Shown here piece by piece: positions 55,561 to 64,000 of a stretch of 64,000 bases of DNA. This DNA comes from Trichinella spiralis. Taxonomy: Eukaryota; Nematoda; Enoplea; Trichinellida; Trichinellidae. The first letter of the stretch is position 1. Every line of letters begins with the position of its first letter. The notes beneath the pieces are model-generated. The model did no database searches, was not told the DNA's origin, and saw only the letters and a program-made list of their open reading frames with translations. Location of the stretch: assembly GCA_000181795.3 (NCBI GenBank), contig CM012953.1, positions 18,040,887 through 18,104,886 of the forward strand, given 5' to 3'. The position numbers and the translations under genes are program-made.

Positions 55561-55810
55561 AAGTTCCTGTTTTAACGAAGACAGCTATTTCTGTGCAGCG
55601 ATATCGCGGGTATTTCTCAGTGCTATAAGCTGAGTAGCATTCTTTCTGCTGCTTCATCCACTCCAAGCCGAATTTGAAGAATAGGCTTCTGAATGGCTCA
55701 GCCCCTCATTTGGCTTATCAGACGTATCAGACACATTGCCGTCTATATTTTCATCTTTTTTCACTGCGTAACGAGTCGCTCCCTCGAGCAGGCTCGTTCA
55801 CTTCCTCCAC
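55561..55810. other. Unassigned repeat-derived sequence
   Basis: Moderately GC-rich DNA between the BEL relic and a MULE insertion, which disrupts it at 55,810. It continues after the insertion at 56,885. No open frame or motif was recognised. Confidence 0.35.
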
Positions 55811-56874
55811 TGGATAGTCTCTCTAGGTAAAATTTTCAGTGCTCATGTTCTGTTGATTGGCGAAAAATTGAGTTTTCATTGGATCATTTCTCATTGCATA
55901 GTTATGGCGTAATAACATTGGTTCTATCGCCTAAACTTTTTATTGATTAAAATTGTTCTGCTTTGATTAGCTACAATTTTTTTCATTTCATTGGTCCAAA
56001 TGTTTAGTTACATAACAATTCATTACGTAACCTTTGACCTCTTTTAGTGCTTGATTCGTGACATCGTCAATTTGACAGTGGAATTTTTTCATTGTTCTTA
56101 GCTTTTTTTTCTTTTTAAATATTCACTTTTATACTTTGCACTTTTAGTGATTAGTATTTGTATTATGATTAAAAAAAATTCTTTATGTTTCATTGTTATG
56201 GTAGCCAAATGAAATGGTAGTCATTCGTTATTTTTTGAAGTCAATTTTTCTAAATGAAATTTGCTTTTCAATGCTCAGAAACAATAATATCAATAGTAAA
56301 TCAGAGAGAATAACGTGAATAATGAACAACGGCAAATAACAGATAATAACATATAATACACAAAATATAATAAAAAACCACCACTTGGAAGGCGGCATTA
56401 AATCGGCTCTGGCATGAGGTACATTAAAGCTTCAAGAGACTGCTCCATTGTACGCCTGCCGCTGATGCATTCACCCGTATACATCATAAGCCGTCGTTGC
56501 TTTTCAGCGTACCTATTACTTATTTGTCTAATGGAACCAGCAGCAGGATTTCTTGAAAGGAGCTGGTGGTTTAGTCTCGACGATCTATGGGAAGTCTGGG
56601 AAAGCGTTTCACCCGTTATTTATACATTGCACTCCTGACTTCTCAAAAAATGGAAACTGGCCGGATGTTGATAGCTCAGCGGAGGCGGCTGCGGCTTCTT
56701 CATCATAAATTTACGGGATGGTCTTCGCTTCTTCCGCACTCCGCTTTTTTAAAGCGGCCTTTTTTCCATTCTGTAGGCCGTGTGCTCATCCACCGGACAA
56801 TCCAATGAAAACTCAATTTTTCGCCAACCAATAGGACATGAGCACTGAAAACTTTTACCTAGAGAGACAAAACC
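55811..56874 (-). mobile_element. Non-autonomous MULE (1,064 bp) with 10-bp target duplication
   Basis: Inverted repeats of about 66 bases start gtctctctaggtaaaa on the left and mirror at the right (ttttacctagagagac). The flanks are the direct repeat cttcctccac (55,801-55,810 and 56,875-56,884), 10 bp. Inside are remnants of the transposase on the minus strand: the C-terminal codons near 56,396 and the DEH-AY N-terminal block near 56,785. The TIR differs from that of the other MULE copies. Confidence 0.8.
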
Positions 56875-56884
56875 CTTCCTCCAC

Positions 56885-57197
56885 CGTGTTATTGGCGCGT
56901 TTGTCGCTATTCAGCGACGGGCCGGTATTGACCGGCGGGTTTCCCTTTCTTTCTGGTTCGCGCTCTCCTGATGGCATAGTAGCAATCAAACAACAGACAG
57001 TAAGTGTAGTGTATTGTGATTCAATGCAATCAAAAATATCTACAAAAAGAACGCGCAGGAACATATTACAGTAGGTTCAGTAGTTTTCACGTCACCAGTG
57101 TGTGTGCGTAGGTGTGTTCCCGCGTTCTCTCAGTGTGCATTGTCTCTCTGTGTGTGCGTTTTCTGTGTGTGTAATCTAGTGTGCGTTATACATTAGC
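56885..57197. other. GT-rich unassigned segment
   Basis: The continuation of the sequence split by the MULE, then a tract of gtgtgtg words near 57,100-57,180. No gene was recognised. Confidence 0.35.
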
Positions 57198-57714
57198 GGG
57201 GTATTCTTACTTGGTCTCACTTTTCTCTTATTGGTCTTTGTCCACGCTATTTTATTGGGCCGTCAAGTCTTTGTCGTATTGGTTTTCCTTGTCTAATTGC
57301 TCATTGATTCAAACTCTTCGGTAGCTCTAATATTTTTTCATTTCATTGGTTCAAATATTCCATTTAGGATTACGTAACTTTAATAATAGCGACGTAACAT
57401 AAAAAATGGAAATATTATTCCAAAATTTTATTGTATGTTTGAAGTTTCGTCATTCATTGAAATTTTGTTTATTTAAATATATTATTGGTGGTGAAGTTTA
57501 TACTTTTTCATCATCAACATTCCCGAAAATAATTTTTATCATTATTCTATATTTTATTGTATCAAAGTGACGTTATATCAAATGCGATAGTCATAATTCA
57601 GAAAAAACAATATAAAAAATAAGTTAAATAGTGATTTTTATTTTTCACTAGCCAACAGCACTAACAACAACAATAGTAAACAACATATCAGTGAACGACA
57701 TTAACAAAGTGGTA

Positions 57715-58267
57715 TCAGGGCGATTTCAAAATTACAAATTATTGTTTGTGGATACAGATTGACGCTAAGGACAGTCGCTTTGTTTATTAAAGCTTGAAAA
57801 ATAAACTATTATTTGCCAATATCTTTAACCGTACATAGCAACAGCCTACTGGCACCAGCTTACTCGCCATAATAACATGGATGGTAAAATGCTATTCATA
57901 TCACTGAGGTACAATCTTGAATGTACCATACGTACCCCAGGTTTTTGCGGTTGCCATCAGTCTGTATAGGCCAGGTGCTCATCTACCCGGTAGGTTTCAA
58001 CGTGATCTTTTCGATCGATTCCAGCCGGAACTTCTAAATCTGTCCACACTGCACCCCCGCAGCCTTCTTTATCCTATACCAAAATAAAGTAATTGTTAAT
58101 AAATAAACCAGGAACACATGCTATACATTCAGCGCATACTTTTGAACACCTCCAATATTTATGTTTGCCGGCACGTTTTAATTTGTATATCCTGCCTACC
58201 ATACCATCGAATTGGACCAAATCCCGCAACGATTTGGTACAAGATGTAACTCAGGGACATCAGCCAT
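57715..58267 (-). pseudogene. MULE transposase remnant, second copy
   Basis: The start MADVPELHLVPNRCG at 58,267 matches the copy at 48,889 without its early stop. The FLYWCH finger follows, then after the intron-like gap DKEGCGGAVWTDLEV and VDEHLAY. A large deletion then joins to the core (GTFKIVPQ, TIHVIMASKLVP) with several stops. Confidence 0.8.
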
Positions 58268-58289
58268 AACAAGGAACAGAATAGAAAAT

Positions 58290-59010
58290 GATTCGAATAA
58301 CTCTGGAATGCAAAGCACTGAACGCAAACGCAACACCAAAAATGAAAATAAATTAGACAGTTTTGAATTTCATTTTAAATAACCATTTTGCAACATTATT
58401 CAGTTTTCATTTTATATTTTATCTACAATCGAAGATCAACTTCTGATATTCCTTGTGGTACCAATGACTTTTGTTGATGTTGACAGAATAAAATTAATCA
58501 CACACAAATGGCGCACGAATGCTAACATCGAAGAACGTGATGTCCACTGCAGAGTGAATTTGAAGCAGCTTTAACTGCTCTTCTGCTTCGTGCTGTCCAT
58601 CGCTTCCTTTCTGCTTTCAAAATGTTTTACACTTATTTATCTGAGTTCATCAGATAAATTTCGTTTCAGCTAGCAATTAAATGAGATTTATGCATTAGAT
58701 GCTTTTCCGTTTGTCAGAAAATATTCTGATGATTAACTAAAGGCGATTGTAATACAATGGAAAAATCAACAAGTGATCAATTGTCCACAGCTGCAGTTGT
58801 CAGCTAAAACTAGGCATTGCAACTGCTAATTTGTTAGCATTTAAATACTTTTCTAATTTCATGCTGACTGTTCTCTGAAAATCTTTCCTGATAGCAATCA
58901 ACGAATTTTACTTTTAACTTCAGAGCTTTCACTTCTTTCGTCAGTGTTATTGTTTTCCTTCGTATATTTTATTTAAATAAAAAATCTGCAACATTATTTA
59001 CAAATCAAAA
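58290..59010 (+). repeat. MULE-associated noncoding repeat, copy 3
   Basis: Aligns with 597-1,376 and 48,890-49,560. It keeps the aataaat-gac-gttt block, the tgttgacagaataaaattaatcacac block and the ttattgttttcctt block. It is slightly diverged from copy 2. Confidence 0.75.
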
Positions 59011-59229
59011 AACAAATTTATTTATATATTTGGTGTAAATTGTACACTTTCTATTTTTACATCTGAACGAAACCGACTAGTGCGTTGGTGAACATTAAAA
59101 TTGCCGTCTATTCTCATTTCCATTTGCAACCTTTCAATGTATATTTCAATGATTATGAAATCATTAAACATTCCGCATCAAAAGCAGCTGCTATGATGTA
59201 GCTGATTTGTTTGATATTGCATTTCAAAT

Positions 59230-59363
59230 TACATTTGAACTTGGTTATAAGTGAGCATGGAATTTGGAAAGAATTTCCATGCACTTATCCATTATTTTAC
59301 CGTTTAATTAAAGGGAATTTTTTTTCGGCCAAAATCTTATGCAATTAATCAAGTTCGTCTGTA
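59230..59363. mobile_element. Tigger/pogo-type MITE, second copy
   Basis: Same tips and position within the MULE repeat as 49,773-49,918, with a small internal deletion at the right (aatgtgcattt missing). Confidence 0.65.
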
Positions 59364-60009
59364 TTTTATATGAAATGTATGAACGTCAAACAGGATTTTT
59401 CTTACAAACAGCAAACCTCATCGACATTTATAAAAAATATATATGCATGTTTTGTAACAAAAAAAACTTTGTAAATATTAAAATTCTTGGATTGAAAATA
59501 AGAAAGATTTAAATAGAACACTCCCAGTAAAATCAATTAATTAATCAAATACTAACAATTTAATAGTTGTCATTCCTAGGCTTAGCTTGAAAGCTGCAAC
59601 TGTGAACAATTTGTCAATTGTGCATTTTCTATTTGTATTAAAATCCCCTTTACCAACATATGTGATGTGACGAGAAAAGCGAAGAATGTTTCACAAAGGC
59701 ATATGCGTGAAATCATGCGTAAAATTAAGTGAAATTGCGAGCGAACGCGTAACGTTAGCATTAGTGCCATTTGTAACCCGGAAATTAAAAGTGTTGCTAC
59801 AACATTCCAGATTTTTCAGATTATTCAGTATGCTGACATTACACCCGGAAGTTAACATCCAATCTTGATTAATTTCAACAGGCAACAAATTTATTTACAA
59901 ACAGTCAGAGCAAATTTATATATCAGGAGGGAAATTCATAATAGACCGAAGAAGAAACAAGGAAGAAGATAAGAATGCTCCTGGCCACCCCTTGCTTATA
60001 TTCGTTTTT
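59364..60009. other. Unassigned MULE interior
   Basis: AT-rich sequence inside the MULE copy. Overlapping short ORFs on both strands around 59,580-59,890 have no recognisable motif and are probably chance. Confidence 0.35.
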
Positions 60010-60616
60010 TATTTCATTGTATTGTATTATTTAGTTTTTTCCTTTTTCATTGTTTCCACTTTGTTAATGCCGTTCACTGTTGTTTTTTACTGTCGTTGTT
60101 AGTGCTGTTGGCTAGTGAAAAATTAAAATCACTATTTAACTTATTTTTTGTATTGTTTTTTCTGAATTATTACTATCGCATTTGATATAACGTCACTTTG
60201 GTACAGTAAAATAGAGAACAATGATAAAAATTATTTTCGGGAATGCTGATCATGAAAAAGTATAAACTTCGCCACAAATAATATGTTTAAATAAACAAAA
60301 TTTCAATGAATGACAAAACTTCAAACAGAAAAACAAAAATTGGGAATAATAAATATTTCCATTATTAATGTTACGTCACTATTTTTAAAGTTACGTAATC
60401 CAAAATGGAATATTTGAACCAATGAAATGAAAAAATATTACAGCTAATCACAAGGGAAAGATTTGAATCAATGAGCAATTAGACAAAGAAAACCAATAAG
60501 ACAACGACTTGACGGCCCAATAAAATGAAAACCAATACGACAAAGATTTGACGGTCCAATAAAATAGCGTGGGCAAAGACCAATAAGAAAAAAGTGGGAC
60601 CGAGTAAGAACAAGCC

Positions 60617-60991
60617 AGCAGCAATCTTACAAATCTTTGCTCTTAAGTTGTGACACCAGATCGCCTCCTTCAACTTCTGAAAGGACAATTCTTCGCAAGA
60701 GTTCTTTCCTGTATCACGACAGATATCTGAAATTGTGGACAGACCCAAACGAAGACTCTTAGCGATTTTCCTGCCACTCTCCATCAGTCTACACACTTCT
60801 AGTTTTTGCTTTCAACTCAAAACCTTTCTCTTCCTAGTAGTAGACATACCGGGCATAGAATTTAGCCAACAACAGAATGTTACAGTATTAGTAAAATTCA
60901 GGTTAATTTAATATCATGAACAATGCATTTTAACAAACCAGCCAAAAGTGTTCGGATAATCAGTTATCAGATAAACAGAGTTCCACTGTAT
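60617..60991 (-). pseudogene. Tigger/jerky-like transposase N-terminal fragment
   Basis: From ATG near 60,853, after a stop, the helix-turn-helix KQKLEVCRLMESGRKIAK followed by LRLGLSTISDICRD is the CENP-B/Tigger N-terminal type. The right tip, complemented, is TACAGTGGAACTCTGTTTAT and ends near 60,992, a standard Tigger terminus with TA. The element is cut at 60,616 by the MULE copy. Confidence 0.8.
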
Positions 60992-61201
60992 AGGGAAACA
61001 ATCCCTAATTAATGATATGCAAGGTTTATTTCGCCTAACATATCTATGATAAATTTCAAATCTGAAAAGCATCAGCAATATAGTAGTTGAATTGCAGCCT
61101 GAAATGAGAAACCAGAAACATGAAAACAACGTTTAAGCATTAATGTCAATTGTGATATATATGTCAAAAATTTACCTTATTCAATAAACGTAAAATGCAA
61201 A
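60992..61201. other. Spacer
   Basis: AT-rich DNA between the Tigger tip and a solo LTR. No gene was recognised. Confidence 0.35.
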
Positions 61202-61206
61202 GTAAT

Positions 61207-61662
61207 TGTAAGAACTGGCCAGGGGTTCTGTACGCCTCTGATTTTCAGGTTCGACGGCCTGTCAAACTCGCTCGACAGCCGGGATGAGTAGTGGACTATA
61301 TTTTTCGTTCTTCTTGGCCAACCGGTGGTATGGACAGTCAAGCGGACGATCACGTAGGTTAAACACAAGCGGTTCAAGCAAACTCAAACAAGTACATGCT
61401 CGTTTGTTCAACACAAATACAGGCCAGAGAAACGCACTCCGTCGGCATTAACGAACAGAGCCCTAATGTGAATACGACAACGCAACGAACTGCAAAACTC
61501 TCTAACTCACTGCTCCGCTGGCTTATATATATAGAAGGAGCAGGCCGCAGATGCGCCATAAACTTTCTCAGCCAGATGCGCGGCTTCTTTAATCACGGAT
61601 ACGCCCGCCACGCCAGTGGCGATACAAAGGCCGCCGCAGTCAGCACTGTTCCGTTCGGAACA
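61207..61662 (-). mobile_element. Solo LTR (456 bp) with 5-bp target duplication
   Basis: On the minus strand it starts TGTTCCGAACGG and ends CAGTTCTTACA. The flanking 5-bp direct repeat is ATTAC (gtaat on the + strand at 61,202-61,206 and 61,663-61,667). A TATA box (CTATATATATAAGCC) lies near 61,525. The 5-bp duplication fits BEL/Pao or Gypsy. Confidence 0.8.
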
Positions 61663-61667
61663 GTAAT

Positions 61668-62072
61668 TTATAAAACTTTTTGCACTGCAGTACACAAGTT
61701 GATTACTTCTAAATCATTGTCGGTACAGCAATGGAAGATGTTACTTGAAAAATGTATTATAATCATCATAAAAATATCTTACCTTAAACCAGTGCTTCCC
61801 AAAACTCAGTAAATTACCAAAAATTGGGTAAAGGTGGGTTTTTCTTGTGTACTGATACTCCAGAATGCACCGAAAATGTAATGTATACTTTTACCTAATT
61901 ATAATACTGTTGCATTTCCAGTTGATGAAACTTACTGTACATCATGATAGCTGCATTTCACTGTTATCTTTTTTGACGTCACGTCAGTGTCCTTATAACA
62001 GTTATTCTGTCAACGCACTGTATGATTCACTGCAACATTAAAGGTCTTGTTCCTTGATTAAAGGAAGTCATG
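61668..62072. other. Spacer
   Basis: No gene or structured repeat was recognised between the solo LTR and the hAT fragment. Confidence 0.35.
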
Positions 62073-62977
62073 AAAAATGTCATCACAATCAAAAATGAAC
62101 TTCATCAAGGAAGGCGCTTAAACACAAGGATCTTTAGATCCTTCTGTTTTGAAACTGACTTATCACATAAGAATCTTGTTTAATACGCCAAGACCCATTG
62201 GCTCTCATGATGATATGTTCTGAATCACTTTTGAGAGCTGAGAACTAAAATCAAAATGTTCCTAGTTAAAAAGAAGCATGCTCCCGTTGAAGAGTTTCTA
62301 ACAAAATGTGGTTGGCTCAACTTATTTATTTAGTAGATATTTTCTCTCACATGAAAGGAAAAAAAGAAAATAGGATTTATGAAAGTGAAAAACAGCATTT
62401 CAACAAAAGCTTGAGTATTGACTAAAAGGGGTAGAGCAACATAAACTGCATCATTCCCCAAGCTTTCTTTGTTCGTAGACGATGCCGATGGGGTTGATTG
62501 AAATGAAATTAATAATGATCTGATCACTTACTTAACAAAACTATCTTTGCGTTTCAAATTCTTGAACTAGAAAGTTCTACATATCAGTGGATTGTGAATC
62601 CACTTCTGTGTGACCTAACTAATATCCTCGATAGTGTTAATTGTTTTGCTGAGCAAATAATTCAGCTTAGGTCAACCTGTCAGTGTAAAATGTTATTTTA
62701 TGAAAGAAAGGACGATTTGGAGTCATTCTGGTTAACAATTCACGATGAATATCCCGTGGTAGCTGAGGCGGTCATAGTACAATTATTGCCGTTATTGAGC
62801 ACCTTCATGTGTGAATTTGGGTTTTCTCCTGTTGCGTTCACAAGGAAAAGAAACTGTTTGGTAAGTGCGGAATATGATATGAGGTGTGCTCTGTCACCAA
62901 TTACTCCCAATTTTGTAGGACTAGTTAATAAGATGGAGCAACGACATTTTTCTCATCAGCTAGAAACTGCGTGGTGA
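62073..62977 (+). pseudogene. hAT (ZBED5/SCAND3-like) transposase C-terminal fragment
   Basis: The frame shows KNELHQGRRLNTRIFRSFC, then, with stops, a HWLS...ELRTKIKMFL block, EEFLTKCGW, and after a +1 shift LAQLIYLVDIFSHMKG. It is then open from 62,594 to the stop at 62,977 with DDLESFWLTIHDEYPVVAE and the C-terminal CEFGFSPVAFTRKRNCL...LSPITPNF. This is the ZBED5-like hAT branch and differs from the element at 8,690. The N-terminus is missing and the fragment is inactive. Confidence 0.85.
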
Positions 62978-63829
62978 AATTTGTGTGGAGAACTGGTGAA
63001 TAATTGTGAAATTGTTTGTGGCTAGTAAAATGTTTACAGATGTTTAAAATAAAAACATTATATCAGAGATATTGCTCGATTCAGATTTTTAAGTGATCCA
63101 TCTTCATTTGACCTGCACGATTCTTTTGCAGTTTGTGCTTTATCTGCATTGGGTAAAAGCAGCATAATGATAAACAGTTGTGGGTAACGAAGGAAAAAGT
63201 TTGGGAAGCGCAACCTTAAACTGTTTTCTTAAAAAATCACAACTCCTCTGAGTAATGCATATTATATTAAGATCTGACTATGTAAGGAAAACAATAAATT
63301 CATCATTACTGAAAATTATAATAAATAGTAATAGCTTTGCAAATACTAAAGTCACTGGCAAACAATACAATTTCAAAAGTTACTGTTCAAATAATTAATC
63401 TGGTATTTTGAAACAAGACCATCTTGAAAATTTAGATTTCATTTCAGATCAGAATGACAATTTACAAAATTTATTAATAGAATGTGCAATAGAATATTAC
63501 ACAATACACAGATTTACGTTTAAACATTTCAAAAATTGCTAAATAGATGAATTGAAATGATGCATTTATATATATTATTTGCTTTCTATGAAATTGATAA
63601 CAACAGAAATACTAAATAAAGAAAATTACCATGATTAAATTGTGCCATAAAAATGAAATTTCATTCAGCACATACAAAAATATACAATCCATAATGCAAA
63701 TTTAAAAGAAAATTAAAATTAGCACTGCCTCCATTTGTGCAAAAAATGAAATAGCATTTTGAGTAATTATTTACTTCTTATTTATTAAATATTTACCATA
63801 AACAGATATACATACATACGTACGTACAC

Positions 63830-63860
<31 letters not shown>

Positions 63861-63920
63861 AAGAACTTTATGAATGTGCGTCAGCACAAAGAGATATTGC
63901 TAAAATTATTACCACAGGCA
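62978..63920. other. Intergenic region with microsatellites
   Basis: AT-rich DNA. It contains (TACG)n/(TA)n tracts near 63,807-63,860. Its end should hold the promoter of the gene starting at 63,921. Confidence 0.5.
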
Positions 63921-63962
63921 ATGAAACTCTTGCTTTTAACATTCCTTTACTTTGTTGATGCA
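63921..63962 (+). CDS. Probable signal-peptide exon of a secreted protein, gene runs off the window
   Basis: ATG plus 13 codons encode MKLLLLTFLYFVDA and run directly into the donor GTAAGTAG. A CACAG|GCA just before the ATG is a possible acceptor for a 5' UTR exon or spliced leader. The layout (tiny first exon that is only a signal peptide) matches the CAP gene at 11,677 and the PAN-like gene at 35,264. Which protein follows cannot be told. Confidence 0.5.
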
Positions 63963-64000
63963 GTAAGTAGCAACTTCCTATAATTCTCAGACTTTTCATA

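Larger units (their letters stand above)
57198..60616 (-). mobile_element. MULE DNA transposon with both terminal repeats (3.4 kb)
   Basis: The left TIR (ggggtattcttacttggtct) and the complemented right TIR (ggcttgttcttactcggtcc) frame long ATTGG-rich subterminal regions in inverted orientation (57,198-57,660 and 60,010-60,616). Between them are a shrunken transposase relic (57,715-58,267), the noncoding repeat (58,290-59,010), a Tigger-type MITE and unassigned sequence. No convincing target duplication was found. Confidence 0.75.

Noticed and set aside
59582-59888. Overlapping ORFs on both strands in the MULE interior
   Set aside because: No recognisable motif and no second copy to test conservation.
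61396-61812. 138-codon plus-strand ORF
   Set aside because: It runs through a solo LTR and out of it; not a gene.

Overview
This is eukaryotic nuclear DNA. It is AT-rich, its genes are split by introns that are often only 50-60 bases long, and transposable-element relics are dense. The host-gene types (CAP/venom-allergen-like protein with a ShKT tail, GILT thiol reductase, secreted PAN-like protein, compact multi-exon housekeeping genes) and the mix of BEL/Pao, Gypsy-like, MULE, hAT, piggyBac and Tigger-like relics suggest a nematode, most likely a clade I worm such as Trichinella or Trichuris. That assignment is inference; no species marker was seen.

Layout. 1-1,430: a Gypsy-like LTR element start inserted into a MULE relic. 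1,433-4,373: a broken piggyBac element with palindromic subterminal repeats. 4,581-6,793 (+): splicing factor CWC25, with its N-terminal exon(s) missing from the window. 8,682-10,793: a degraded hAT element with TIRs and an imperfect 8-bp target duplication. 11,677-13,376 (+): a secreted CAP + ShKT protein in 5 exons (393 aa). 14,121-15,417: a piggyBac-type MITE and a half copy. 16,138-20,755 (-): a gamma-tubulin complex component 3 gene that I rebuilt as 23 exons encoding 838 aa. 21,076-29,095: a retroelement region (MULE end, 723-bp N gap, ATATT microsatellite, BEL/Pao copy with 5' LTR, Gypsy-like gag-protease with LTR). 29,337-30,386 (-): a GILT gene broken by a solo LTR and a frameshift. 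32,301-35,264 (-): an intact secreted gene of five PAN-like Cys modules in symmetric exons (560 aa). 36,829-46,440: BEL/Pao elements, including a chimera of two families. 46,570-50,591: MULE and Tigger relics. 50,962-51,870 (+): an intact histidine phosphatase of the UBASH3/STS type. 52,270-62,977: decayed BEL, MULE, Tigger and hAT fragments with two more solo LTRs. 63,921-63,962 (+): a likely signal-peptide exon of a gene continuing past the window.

The host genes are not arranged as a pathway. They are islands: two intracellular housekeeping genes (splicing, microtubule nucleation), one cytosolic phosphatase, and three or four secretory-pathway genes of the kind parasitic nematodes expand (CAP, GILT, PAN-like, terminal signal exon). 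No RNA gene, CRISPR array or prokaryotic-type operon was recognised.
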